Made by a program: the position numbers and the translations under genes. Below are positions 1-9,450 of a DNA stretch of 64,000 nt, piece by piece. How positions within the stretch are numbered: the stretch's first letter is position 1; each line of letters begins with the position of its first letter. A model generated the notes under the pieces. It worked only from the letters and a program-made list of their open reading frames with translations, made no database searches and was not told where the DNA came from. Source of the DNA: Symbiodinium natans (lineage: Eukaryota; Sar; Dinophyceae; Suessiales; Symbiodiniaceae); assembly GCA_905221605.1 (NCBI GenBank), contig CAJNDS010000035.1, positions 62,001 to 126,000 on the forward strand. The letters run 5' to 3'.

Positions 1-1356
1 GGCCGCGCTCAGAGGTTTTGTACCCAGGTCAGAGGGGTTTCGTTGCCCTGACACAGGGCTTGCACGGAAGACCTTGGCTTTGATGGCCTCTTGGACCCAC
101 AACAGGCCACAGCTCAAGTGTCTGACCTTGCCGCAGCCGATTCGCTGGCTGATGCCTCTAGCTGCAGCACTGTCACTTCGAAGCACAACATCAATCTCAG
201 CGAACCCTTTCATCAAGTAGTCGAGGCACTCCCGGATGAACACAACTTCAGTGCCCCCACTCACCATTGCAACGAACTCCGACTCCCCGCTGCTGAGCGA
301 CACAGATTTCTGAGTTCTAACGTGACTGGCAATCAAGCTGCCACCCAGGTACAGATGCACCGAGGAGCGAGACTTTCTTGTTCGCTTGCACCCAGCCCAG
401 TCAGCATCTGTTACGGATTCCAAGACGACCTGGCCTCCGTGCTGAAGGGGTCCTGAGCCTTTGTATTCCAAACAGGCTGCTTGTTGCAAAGGCTTGATCA
501 GGAAGCCAAGACTGGGAACCTTCTGGAGGTAGCCGGCGACTTTCGCCAGCCACTTGTAGGCCATAACGGTTGGTGAGCTCATCTTACTTGCAAGGACACA
601 TGTGCTGTACTGTATGTCCGGCCTCGTGTGGCTCAGGTACAAGAGCCTGCCAGTACACTCCTTGTACTGCTTGGCCCTTTCAGGAGCGAGGGCGGCACTT
701 GTATCAGCTTCCAAGAGACTGGCATCTCCTGGAGTGTCTCTGCTTTTCAATCCAGGCCCCATTGCTTCCAAGAGAGCCTCAACATGCTTTTGCCCCGAAT
801 ACATTGCTATCCCATCTTCAAGCTTCACATATCTTCGCTTCAGGAACTCCAGCTCATCCCCCACCTCCTTCAGTGGGCTGCTGATTTGGACCTTGACCTT
901 CTTGGCGAGCACTTTCTCAAGGGCTTGTCGGGCTGCTGGTGTTGAAGCAAGAAGCCCATCATCAGCATGCAGCACCAGGCCTGTGTCACAGCCAGGCCTC
1001 TCATCTCGGAACAAGGTGGGCTCCTTAGCAAAGCCGGTGAGCCCCGCCTCCGCAAGCATCCCCTTCATGTACTGGAACCACTCACTGGCTGCAACCCTCT
1101 GGCCTGGCAACAGCCTCTCAAGCACAAACCTCCTAGAGCCACTGCTCTGGGTGTCAAAGAGTCGCGCGTCGACCTCGATCACCACTGGTGCCTTCTGCGG
1201 CACATTCAGGTAGGCGTCCTTGATGTCGAGCGTGGTGAGCTCGAGGCCTCTGGCTTGCGCCCAAGCCATCAGCCCATGCACCACTGCCAAAGAACTTGAT
1301 GGAGCGAACAGCTCCTGCGACCACGGCGTCCACGAGCGAAAAATTCCTGGCCACTA
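1..1356 (-). pseudogene. Copia-1 pol: reverse transcriptase and RNase H (partial, runs off window)
   Basis: One minus-strand frame is open from about 1356 to base 1, with no stop before the window edge. It carries the main RT core. The motif-A equivalent LDIKDAYLNV lies near 1205-1240. The catalytic Asp pair sits in LHADDGLL near 945-970, so the usual Copia YVDD is HADD here. RNase H follows, with TDADWAG near 395-415 and LSSGESEF near 270-300. The terminal Copia signature ADLGTK-like PSDLGTKPLS is near 5-35. The frame is upstream-closed by a TAG at 1357-1359 and is joined to the upstream pol by a frame change. The domain looks otherwise uninterrupted, so the copy is old enough for a frameshift but not heavily decayed. 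Confidence 0.9.
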
Positions 1357-2623
1357 GGCGAGATCTGCGAATCCAGCCAGGCCTCTTTCGCCAGTCTCTG
1401 ACTACTTTCGTAGTCAACTGCTCGTATTGCCCCAGGTCCTCTCCATCCCTGGGGGGCCTCAGTGCGCCCATGGCAACCAGGCGCTCCACCTCTGTTCTGT
1501 CGCTCTCAAGGTCCAAAGCTGCCAACTCGTCAGGGCTTAGTTCCGGCGGTGGGTCATCAGGAGACCACCACATCTCTTCACAAGCATTCTCTGTGAACTC
1601 CAGGACTGGCTCCACTTCATCAAGCCATGTCTCTGCCTGCGAATACTCATCCATTTCGACGTCGCCGTGGACCATGGAGATTCCAGCAAACCCTGGAGGG
1701 TACAGCGAGCCACCAACGCTCCCAGCAGTCGGTGAGCCTTTGGGCCGGTCCAGCAGAAGCTTGACTCGCTTGCTTGCTGGTCCCTTTTCAGGCCCCGGTC
1801 TCGTTACCTTAGTGCTGCTGTCCATCGCTGCTGACGCTTCCTCTTGTGCTGCTGGTGCTTCCTCCTCTGCTGTTGGTGCTTTCTCCTCTGCTATGCCTTC
1901 CATTCCTTGGCTCTTTCTTGATGACCGTGACGGAGAAGATGGATTTGAGCTACTGCTGCTGGAATCCGTCCCGAGCTCGTCGGCAGGAGGCTTTGGTGTC
2001 CCTGCTGCAATGGATTCTGCGGCTGCTTTCCCCGCTGCACGCGCCAACTGCTCTAATGAAGCATGGTCTGGTAGAAGAGGAACTCGAGAAGTGTACATGG
2101 CCCTCTTCCTTCGCACCTTGCCTCCATAGTCCCACGGAAGGCCTTTCACTTGGAAGACTTCGTCGGCTGACCACTGGCTCTCCACAGGCACTCGGCGGAT
2201 CGACCTGCTCTCACAAGCTCCTTCTGGCGTAAGAAGCACATGCGCATTGTTCTTCTCGTTGACGCCAACCCAAATGCCTTTTCTCCACTGGAGGTCGCCC
2301 TTGTACTTCGTGGCCTTGTGGAAAATACAACTCTCCCCGAAGACTAGGAGGCGTCCTCTGTACCGCCGTCCATGTAGGACCTCAAAGGGTGTGATGCCCC
2401 GACTGGTGGTGGAGAACCTGTTGTAAAGGAAGGCCGCGTGGCGCAACAGCCAGGCGAAGAGAGGATGCTTTCCACTGAGACGCGCGCCGATACGCGCCTC
2501 CAGGAAGCACTTCAACGTCATGGCATTCCGGCGGATTGTGCTCACCGCCTTCTCTGCTTGCCCATTTGAGGCGTGAGAGCCCGCAGGGGCTAGCTGGACG
2601 GCGCTGCGCAGTCCAAGCTTCAC
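1350..2623 (-). pseudogene. Copia-1 pol: integrase C-terminus, linker and RT N-terminus
   Basis: This middle frame of Copia-1 pol starts at 2623 with a GTG that is not a real initiator; it simply continues the integrase after a frame change. It contains the third catalytic residue of the DDE triad in SNGQAEKAVS (about 2530-2575). Next come the integrase tail with AAFLYNRF and TPFEVLHGRRY (about 2360-2450) and the GWRKGIWVG-like RWRKGIWVG motif. A Ser/Glu/Pro-rich linker follows (about 1700-2080), then the RT fingers with TTKVVRDWRKR and SRLVARNF (about 1355-1430). After that the frame loses similarity; the RT continues in another frame from about 1350. The open frame nominally runs on to 1154, but 1154-1345 is out-of-frame shadow. 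Confidence 0.88.
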
Positions 2624-5600
2624 ACGGCAAGCACCTGCTTGATGCTTGGCTCAGGATCTCCTTGCAGCACCACTTCTGTTGCCCCGGCCACCTGCATGGA
2701 AAGCCTTGTGAGCGCCTCGCTCACTTTCTTGAGCGAAGAGGAGCCTTTTGCCACCAAGGGAATGGCAACCACCCATCCACTCGTTGACTCTGCGCCCACA
2801 AGGTTCAAAGCGAATTGGTCCCTGTAGTCCTCGGCTTCCTGGGCTTCATCAGGTTGCTGGTGCTCTCCCTGTGGCTCCGGTTCCTCAGGCTCCACCTCAC
2901 CTCGCTCTTTTGTGAAGGTGTAGCAATAGTCAATCTGGATGCGAGGCTTTGGCTCCTTGTACTCGTTCTCGACGATGTCACCCTTCTCCTCCGTTTGCTT
3001 CTCGTGAGGGGATTGCCTTGACCGGCTCATGACACATGCTTCACACCAGGGCTGGAAAGGGTGATGTGTCAAGGCATGTAGGTCTTGTTGCTCTTTGCTT
3101 GGAAGCACCGGCACCCTGAACTGTTCAGGATTCCTCTCCCCTTCTCGGAACATCTGCTTCGCCACCTCGGTGGAGAGCTGCTTCTCCAACACCTCCTTGT
3201 GATCGCGAAGTCGCCGAAGAACACGAGCTTTTGGCCCACTCTTGCTCACCCCGAGCTTGTCACAGAGATCTTTCAGATTCTTGAGGGGGGTTTCCATGCT
3301 TAGTTCCACACCATCCAACTCGTCGTCTTCAAGATCCGCGTGCCGAACTTGTCCTCGAAGGTCCCGTTCTCCTCCAAGCACTTCCATTGGCTCATCGCCA
3401 AGACCACCCCCGACATCTCCAGGCACATAGGGCTCATCGAACTCCTTGGGCTCATCGAAGAGGGTCCCGGGATTCGTCAAGATATCCCGGTTGAGCTCTG
3501 CCACGTGGAAAAGCACACACACATCTCTGAACCCAGCTAGCTCAGACTCGATGTTCGTGATCACCTTCGGCGAGTGCTCAAAGTCATAGGTCGTCATGGC
3601 GCAAACTTGAACCCAGGTATCTCCGCGCCGAGGTCCTCGCACAGCTTCTTCACGCCGAACAAAGACCGCGACCCACTCCCAGTCGTCGCTCGACCACACT
3701 GCCTGCTCGAAGGGGATCTCTTTGGTTCTGTGCGCCACCAGAACTGGAAGGCCTGAGGGCAGTATGCTCCACCCTGGCGTTTCGATCACATCCTCGATCT
3801 GAGGGGGAAGCGCCGAGACATCCAACATGGCAATGGACGAAACCAGGGCAGTCATGACCAGGGTGTTCCTTCTCAATCTCATTGGGAGGATCCTTTCCCC
3901 TTGTTTCAGCACTGGACCCTTCTTTCCTGTGCTCAACCTCCAGCCGCTCCTCCAGAGCTTGCCCAGCGAGATGATGAGTGAGTTCACTTTGGCTATGGCG
4001 AACTTCTCCCGGATGGTGACCCACTTGCCTTCATCATCTTGCACCTCCACATTCAAGTATCTTGCAGCATGTTGTTGAATTTCATGGCCTTGAGCATCTC
4101 GCATGAATACTTCCAGAGGTCCAGCCGGGTCGCCCAGGCCTGCGAAGTCGAGCGGAGCCACCGAAACATCTGCTCCTGAGTCCATTACAACCTCCACTTC
4201 GGTTCCTCCAGGTTGAACTCTTCCATAGTGCTGCACCATGTTGATTTCAACCTCCGTTTCCAACAAGTTCTGGTCGAAGACGCTCGGCTCCCAAACAACC
4301 CACTCATTGTCTTCATCGGTGCTATCCATTCTGAACTCCATCACCTTCCCGGATTCCTTGGTGCTGACAGCCGACACCATCATCACCTCGGCACCGTCCA
4401 AGCTGAACTCTCCCAAATCGCTCTCGCACTCAACCTCGGAAATGTCAAAGATTTCCACAGCCCTGCAACCTGGAGGTGTTCCCAGAGGCATTGCTTGAAC
4501 TTGCTGCACTGTGCTCGGTGTCCTATAGGCTGTGGCCGAGGTCGAGGCTGACGAAGCTCCGGACGAAGTGGCTCCACCACCTCCATCTTCAACTTGATTG
4601 ACCCTGCCCTTGTTAGGGCATTCGTTCTTCCAATGGCCGGACTGGCCACACTTGTGGCAGACATTGCTTTGTCCTCCTCCTTTGCCCTTGCTCTTCGGGT
4701 TGCCATTGTTATTGCTCTTCCCTCCATGCTGGTTGTTTTCCCACCAGCTGTTGCTGCTGTAGTTTCCTTTGCCCTTCTGCCATCCTCCGGTGCCTTTGCC
4801 TCTACCCCACTGGGCTTGCTGCTGTCCTTTGCTCCACTGCTGCTGCTTGCCATCTCCTTTGGCCCATTTTCCTTTTCCCTTGCCTTTGTCATCTTTGCCC
4901 TTCTTGCCCTTCTTTCCTCCTTTGCCCCAGCCTTTGGCCCAAACTTGGTCCACATCCATTGGCTGCGGTCCTCCTGCTTGGGATTTGCTGCTGGTGCTCA
5001 GGCTCAAACTCCAGGGCGTGTTGACATTCTCGTACTGGAGAATCCATTCTCGCAAGTCGCTGTACTTCGTATCCGGGGTCATCCTGAGCTGAACTTGGCT
5101 TTTCAAAGGCTCCTTAAGGCCCATGACCACTGTCGCAACCATGAGGTCCTCGCTGAAGGTCTTGCCGCTGCTGCTCTCATAAGCTCTGAGTGCCTCCTCA
5201 TAGGCAACCAGCTGCTCATGCAGGCCCACATTCTCCTTGAACTCCCACTGCGCAAGCTGACGCATGATCGCCAAAGAGCGCGTGCGCTCCTTCGGTTCCA
5301 TCTCGCGCCGAAGCCTCCTCAAGGCCTCGTATCCATTCTTCTCCTTTTCCAGACCCTTGATCAAAAGCAAAGGCCTGCCTTTGACCAGGGAGCAAAGTGC
5401 TCCAAACAATCGCTGGCTGCGACTTGCTGTCTCATCCGGCAGCAGACTGCTGTCGATCTCTTCGTCCCACGTGATGTCCTCCATGTCGCCCTCGAACTCG
5501 GGGTCATTCGCAATCAACCAAGTGCACAACTGGAAATGCCACTCCTTCCATGTTCGCAGCTCCTCCTCTCTGTCTTTTGGCTTCCACTCAGGCATCCTCA

Positions 5601-5826
5601 AGGCCTTCAGGAGACCATTGCTCTTTGAGGCCACTGCCTGTGATTCTGCTGCCTGAGCAGCTCGCTCCGTTGTTGTAATCAATCTCGAGAAGACACTTCC
5701 CAAAGCTTGGTCAAGTCTTCCCCGGACGATCCTGTCAATCTCGTTTCGCATTGCTGCCTCTGCATCCACGGGCTGGTTCGGACCAGCACTCCCCATTCCA
5801 GGCTCCTGTCCACTCGAAGGCTCCAT
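2620..5826 (-). CDS. Copia-1 Gag-protease-integrase polyprotein (frame ends inside integrase)
   Basis: The frame is open far upstream (to 6984), but that part covers the leader, the primer-binding site and a minisatellite. The ATG at 5826 is the sensible start: it is 374 nt downstream of the PBS/LTR edge, close to the 366-nt leader of Copia-2. The N-terminal part is a Copia-type Gag with a WKEWHFQL segment, followed by a Lys/Gly/Gln-rich RNA-binding tract. A CCHC knuckle CHKCGQSGHWKNEC lies at about 4617-4662 and protease VMDSGADVSV at about 4165-4195. A SAP-like helix-hairpin motif ending KSGPKARVLRRL is at about 3200-3290. The integrase HHCC finger HALTHHPFQPWCEAC lies near 3025-3075, with catalytic Asp residues near 2930 (QIDY) and 2660 (QGDPEPS). 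TGA at 2620-2622 truncates the frame before the last integrase residue. Confidence 0.9.
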   Translation of the reverse strand: MEPSSGQEPGMGSAGPNQPVDAEAAMRNEIDRIVRGRLDQALGSVFSRLITTTERAAQAAESQAVASKSNGLLKALRMPEWKPKDREEELRTWKEWHFQLCTWLIANDPEFEGDMEDITWDEEIDSSLLPDETASRSQRLFGALCSLVKGRPLLLIKGLEKEKNGYEALRRLRREMEPKERTRSLAIMRQLAQWEFKENVGLHEQLVAYEEALRAYESSSGKTFSEDLMVATVVMGLKEPLKSQVQLRMTPDTKYSDLREWILQYENVNTPWSLSLSTSSKSQAGGPQPMDVDQVWAKGWGKGGKKGKKGKDDKGKGKGKWAKGDGKQQQWSKGQQQAQWGRGKGTGGWQKGKGNYSSNSWWENNQHGGKSNNNGNPKSKGKGGGQSNVCHKCGQSGHWKNECPNKGRVNQVEDGGGGATSSGASSASTSATAYRTPSTVQQVQAMPLGTPPGCRAVEIFDISEVECESDLGEFSLDGAEVMMVSAVSTKESGKVMEFRMDSTDEDNEWVVWEPSVFDQNLLETEVEINMVQHYGRVQPGGTEVEVVMDSGADVSVAPLDFAGLGDPAGPLEVFMRDAQGHEIQQHAARYLNVEVQDDEGKWVTIREKFAIAKVNSLIISLGKLWRSGWRLSTGKKGPVLKQGERILPMRLRRNTLVMTALVSSIAMLDVSALPPQIEDVIETPGWSILPSGLPVLVAHRTKEIPFEQAVWSSDDWEWVAVFVRREEAVRGPRRGDTWVQVCAMTTYDFEHSPKVITNIESELAGFRDVCVLFHVAELNRDILTNPGTLFDEPKEFDEPYVPGDVGGGLGDEPMEVLGGERDLRGQVRHADLEDDELDGVELSMETPLKNLKDLCDKLGVSKSGPKARVLRRLRDHKEVLEKQLSTEVAKQMFREGERNPEQFRVPVLPSKEQQDLHALTHHPFQPWCEACVMSRSRQSPHEKQTEEKGDIVENEYKEPKPRIQIDYCYTFTKERGEVEPEEPEPQGEHQQPDEAQEAEDYRDQFALNLVGAESTSGWVVAIPLVAKGSSSLKKVSEALTRLSMQVAGATEVVLQGDPEPSIKQVLAV

Positions 5827-6188
5827 TGCACCCACAAGGCAGTCCCTGAACCACCTGCTCCAACCACTCGCCAGGAAGAATCGATATCCAACCCAGCGAC
5901 CGCCAGAGGCCCAAACACCCCCGCCTGCACTGATACCGCTTGCACTGAGATCTCCACCACACCAGGTTTCACAGGCACTGCTTGCTTTGCAAAAGTGCAG
6001 TCCACCAGAAAAAGCGAACTCCGGTTCTGCCCCAACTCCAAGGGGACTTACGACAAAAGTGTGTTCTGAGGCCAGTGGGTCGGCCAAGTGAATGGCAGCG
6101 AACCAGACGGCTAAGTGAAGGGCAGCAATCAAGCTGATCCAAGACACGCGGGATATCGGGTGAAACCAAGCCTCTAGCTGGAGCCGTG
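5827..6188 (-). other. Copia-1 untranslated leader
   Basis: This sequence lies between the primer-binding site and the proposed Gag ATG. It is open in the Gag frame but shows no recognisable domain, and its translation is biased in an unprotein-like way. It contains GTAAGT on the coding strand (within 6044-6054), part of an 11-bp motif repeated in the LTR at 6350-6360. Confidence 0.5.
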
Positions 6189-6200
6189 GCTCCGCTACCA
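6189..6200 (-). promoter_or_regulatory. Copia-1 primer-binding site
   Basis: On the coding strand this reads TGGTAGCGGAGC, starting with the TGG that pairs with a tRNA CCA end. It sits right after a sequence ending in CA, the usual LTR terminus. The same 12-mer is the primer-binding site of Copia-2 at 32118-32129. By analogy with Ty1 and plant Copia elements the primer is probably initiator tRNA-Met; the tRNA itself is not in the window. Confidence 0.8.
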
Positions 6201-6460
6201 TGAAAGACTTTTCTCTGAACCGCAAAGGGCTGCCGATTGGTATGGATACATGTGAGGCAAAAGGAGTGCAACTCTTACAAGAGTAGAACCGCACCATCCA
6301 CATCAAGGTCCAGATAGCAGAGAAAAGGCTTTGCTGCGCACAGCGAAAAGGACTTACGACACTGGGATGACGACCCGCGAGGATGCCCTCGAACCAGAAG
6401 CAGAATCCAAGACCAAGAAAAACAACCAAAACAAGGGGCTGCATCCCGTTACCCTTCGCT
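6201..6460 (-). repeat. Copia-1 5' LTR (inner edge fixed, outer edge undetermined)
   Basis: On the coding strand the LTR ends ...GTCTTTCA directly before the primer-binding site. The partner LTR lies outside the window, so length and outer end cannot be measured. The real LTR may be shorter, or may extend into the minisatellite to the right. Confidence 0.55.
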
Positions 6461-6469
6461 TCGAAGCCT

Positions 6470-6985
6470 TCGAAGCCTTTGAAGCCGAAGGGTCGAAGGG
6501 TCGAAGGGGGGGGGGAGGGGGGGGGGGGGGGGGGGGGGGAAGAAGGGGGGGGGGGAAGGGGGGGGGCTGAAGGTTCGAAGGCTTCGAACGTAAGGACGAA
6601 GGCTTCGAAGGCTACGAAGGGTGAGGACGAAGGCTTCGAAGGCTTCGGAGGTGAGGGCGAAGGCTTCGCAGCTTCGAAGGTGAGGACGAAGGGGGCTTCG
6701 AAGGCTTCGAGGCGAGGAAAAAGGGGGGGAGGGCTTCGAAGGCTTCGAAGGTGAGGACAAAGGGGGCTTCGAAGGCTCGAAGGCGAGGACGAAGGGGGGC
6801 GGGGCTTGGAAGCTTCGAAGGTGAGGACGAAGGGGGCTTCGAAGGCTTCGAAGGCGAGGACGAAGGGGGGGGGGGGGCTTCGAAGGCTTCGACGGGTGAG
6901 GACGAAGGGGGCTTGGAAGGCTTCGAAGGCGAGGACGAAGGGGGGGGGGGCCTTCGAAGGCTTCGAAGGTGAGAGACGGGGCATC
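6470..6985. repeat. TTCGAAGG-rich minisatellite with poly-G runs
   Basis: The stretch consists of irregular units of roughly 25-36 bp built from CTTCGAAGGC and GAGGACGAAGGGGG. It begins with G runs of more than 20 bases around 6506-6570. TTCGAA palindromes recur in nearly every unit. It is open in several frames on both strands, giving spurious FEAFEAP-type proteins. G runs on the plus strand could form G-quadruplexes. Confidence 0.9.
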
Positions 6986-6989
6986 TCCA

Positions 6990-7781
6990 GAGTTTCGAAG
7001 AATGAGATCCAAAAAACAAAACAAGATTCGGGGGGGTGGAATTTAGAAGAAGGCCCTTCTCTCTCATTTTTTCTTAAAGGAAGCTAATCTTCAGAGTATC
7101 ACTTCTCTGAGCTTCGAATAATGAGATCCAAAAAACAAAACAAGATTCGGGGGGGGTGGAACTTAGAAGAAGTCCCTTCTCTCTCATCTTAAAAAAGAAA
7201 TTACAGGCCTTCGAAGGACAAGAAATTGAGGGGGTGGAATTTAGAATACATTCCCTTCTCTCTTCTCCCTTCCTCCCACTCCGCATTCTCGCTTCTCCCT
7301 TCCTCCCACTCCCTCGTCTGTGATTTAAAATAAAGTCTACTTCTATAAACAAAAACCGTCTCGTCACTACTCCTCTGATTTTTCGAATAAAGAAATGCAA
7401 AAAACAAAAGAAGATTCGAGGGGGGTGGAATTTAGAATAAATTCCCTTCTCTCTTCTCCTCTGATTCTTCGAAAGATGAAATACAAAAAACAAAAAAGAT
7501 CCGAGGGGATGGAATTTAGAATACATTCCCTTCTCTCTTCTCCCTTCCTCCAACTCCACATTCTCTCTTCTCCCTTCCTCCAACTGCCTCGTCTCTATAT
7601 AATTTAAAATATATCCCTTCTCTCTTCTCCCCTTCCTCCCACTTTACAAGAGGTAAATGGGGGGGGCTGCGCCCCCCCCAACCCCCCCGCTCTTTACTTC
7701 TAATGTCTACTCCTCTGAATTTCGAACAATGAAATACAAAAACAAAACAAGATTTGAGGGGGGTGGAATTTAGATTAAAGT
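6990..7781. repeat. Array of ~100-bp units (GGGGGTGGAATTTAGAA ... CCCTTCTCTC)
   Basis: At least six diverged units share an order: TTCGAA-type start, ATGAGATCCAAAAAACAAAA, AAGATTCGGGGGG, TGGAATTTAGAATA, then TTCCCTTCTCTCTTCTCC. Copies lie near 6995, 7110, 7210, 7375, 7460 and 7715. The same family resumes at 21983-22315 beyond the outer YR element, so that element interrupted one array. A GC hairpin (GGGGGG-CTGCG-CCCCCC type) lies at 7660-7680. No gene is seen. Confidence 0.85.
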
Positions 7782-7871
7782 TGCAATGCTAAAGGATTTT
7801 AGCATAAGTTAGCTCGGGCACTTGAGCTTTATCTCCTCAGCCTGCCAGCGGCTCAGAAATGCAAGATTTCA
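7782..7871 (+). repeat. Outer YR element repeat A1
   Basis: This 90-bp repeat matches A2 (21788-21877) with a single mismatch. Near its start is an inverted repeat with 7-bp arms and a 4-bp centre, TGCTAAAGGATTTTAGCA at 7787-7804, a plausible recombinase-binding or crossover site. Confidence 0.93.
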
Positions 7872-7986
7872 GGCAAGATTTCATTCAACATTCAAGCCTG
7901 CCTGCGGCGCAGAAAGCAACAACGTTTCTCCATTTCAACTTCAACGTTCTAGCAAGACTGTTAGCTGGGTTCCCAGTTCTTCTGCC

Positions 7987-9282
7987 ATGTTAAACGCAGC
8001 AGAACGCTTGGCAACTCTCGCGGCTGGGACTGCTTGCCCGCCTGCGCCGAACGTGGCCGTGGCACAGACAGTTGGCATTGGGGAAAACACGCTAAGCAGC
8101 TTCTTTGGCGAGTTGGATCCTGACTTGGAACTTGTGCGTTCCACACTGGTAAAGCTTGGCTATGACATGAGCCAAGAAGATGTGAACCCGGTGTTGCTTG
8201 ACATACAAGCCTTGGGCACGGACGAGTTCTTCAGTGGCCTTCCTGGGGACACAACATTGAGGGCTAAAGCAGCTTTCAAGAGATTCTTGAATATGTCCTC
8301 GCCGTTCACCTCTCAAGAAGCTTCCCAGTCCACGGACTCGGATTTGCTTTTGAAGACGGCGCTGCGAGTTGCTGGAATGTCAGATCCGGTTGCTGAGGAA
8401 GCCGAGCGACTGAAACATAAGCAAACCGTGGGTGAGCTTGCCCAACGCCTCGAACTCGGCATGTTTGCTCCGTCCTTGCTTCCAGATGCGGATTTGCTCA
8501 GAAAAGTCTCTTCGGCTGCTCAAGTCGGGCACTTCCCACAACCTGACCGCAAACAGCTGTTAGATCATGAAGGTCCACGGGCCTTTGCCAAGCAGCTTTG
8601 GCAAATTCTTCGGTCCGGCATCGCTCTCCTCTTGATGCAGCGTATGTCCCCGGCAGCGTTGTTCAGCGAGTTGGGCTTGGCGCTTCAAATTGCCAGTGAA
8701 ACTCCAGGCGATGACAAGCAGGCGGAGAAATTGGCGGCGCTGTACAGCATCAAGATTCGGGAGCTCCTTCACGGATCCTCTTTGAATGTTCCCTTGAACC
8801 CAGAAGTGGACACGAAGCCGTTTGAGGAGGCTATGCAGGTTTTCCTGCGACGCGACCCCGGCGTCTTTTCGGAAGCCAAGGATTCTGTTTGTCTTGAGGA
8901 GGGTGGTGCAAAAGCTCCTTCAGCTCCACAGGCTCGCAAACCTTCTCTTACTGATCATTGCTTGAGACACGCAGTCAAGCCCAACTTCTGCAGCGGTTAT
9001 GGGCGGAAAACATGCGGCTTCAACCACACGTGTCCTTTCTGTCAAGGCAAGATCTGCCAGAATAAGCCCGGCTACTTGGCTCGTCACCTGGCTTCCCTAC
9101 GAGTGCCCATGGAGATGGTGGTCAGAGAGGAGGGCCGTTCTCACAAGGCCCGCTCGCGGTCTCCTCGAAGACGTTCAAGAAGTCGTTCACGCAGGCGTGA
9201 CCGTGGTGACCAGAACGCTGCTAGGGTTTCGCCGGAGCAGAGGACGCCAGCAACTCCGACGTCTTCCCGTGGCAAGAAGTAG
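7987..9282 (+). CDS. Gag-like protein of outer YR element, Cys/His finger plus SR-rich tail
   Basis: The frame is open from 7822, but only with a TTG in the repeat; the first ATG is at 7987, giving 431 residues. The N-terminal two thirds are helical and not recognised by motif. A Cys/His cluster starting FCSGYGRKTCGFNHTC (about 8985-9095) has Cys pairs and a closing His pair, suggesting nucleic-acid binding. It is followed by an SR-type basic tail, RSRSPRRRSRSRSRRR (about 9150-9210), an arrangement more typical of splicing factors than of retroviral Gag. Position at the 5' end ahead of RT supports a Gag role. It is intact and uninterrupted, unlike the downstream frames. Function is inferred from position. 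Confidence 0.75.
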   Translation: MLNAAERLATLAAGTACPPAPNVAVAQTVGIGENTLSSFFGELDPDLELVRSTLVKLGYDMSQEDVNPVLLDIQALGTDEFFSGLPGDTTLRAKAAFKRFLNMSSPFTSQEASQSTDSDLLLKTALRVAGMSDPVAEEAERLKHKQTVGELAQRLELGMFAPSLLPDADLLRKVSSAAQVGHFPQPDRKQLLDHEGPRAFAKQLWQILRSGIALLLMQRMSPAALFSELGLALQIASETPGDDKQAEKLAALYSIKIRELLHGSSLNVPLNPEVDTKPFEEAMQVFLRRDPGVFSEAKDSVCLEEGGAKAPSAPQARKPSLTDHCLRHAVKPNFCSGYGRKTCGFNHTCPFCQGKICQNKPGYLARHLASLRVPMEMVVREEGRSHKARSRSPRRRSRSRSRRRDRGDQNAARVSPEQRTPATPTSSRGKK

Positions 9283-9450
9283 GACAAAGGCGGCTCCTTC
9301 GATTGGGCACCGGTTGAAGAGCGACGCCAAGACCAGGTTCAAAGGTGCCTTCCGGCGACACTTGGTCGCCGCAGTTTTGACGGGGCTCTCGGCGAAGCAG
9401 AGAACCCAGCCACTTTACAGTCTGGCAGCAGCAAAGAAGTTCAGCAAAGC

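Larger units (their letters stand above)
1..6460 (-). mobile_element. Copia-1 LTR retrotransposon (3' end outside window)
   Basis: On the minus strand the order is 5' LTR edge, primer-binding site, leader, Gag, zinc knuckle, protease, SAP-like motif, integrase, reverse transcriptase and RNase H. Integrase before RT is the diagnostic Ty1/Copia order. The element runs off the window at base 1 inside or just after RNase H, so the 3' LTR is not visible. Only the inner edge of the 5' LTR (6201) can be fixed, from the adjoining primer-binding site; its outer edge is unknown and 6460 is only where a minisatellite takes over. Two frame changes (about 2620 and about 1350) break pol, so this copy is probably defective unless they are sequencing errors or recoding sites. 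Confidence 0.9.

Noticed and set aside
1296-2129. Plus-strand 277-codon ORF
   Set aside because: Antisense shadow of the Copia-1 pol frame, which has clear domain motifs.
4594-5628. Plus-strand 344-codon ORF
   Set aside because: Antisense of Copia-1 Gag.
5827-6984. N-terminal extension of the Copia-1 Gag frame
   Set aside because: It spans leader, primer-binding site, LTR and minisatellite; openness comes from repeat composition.
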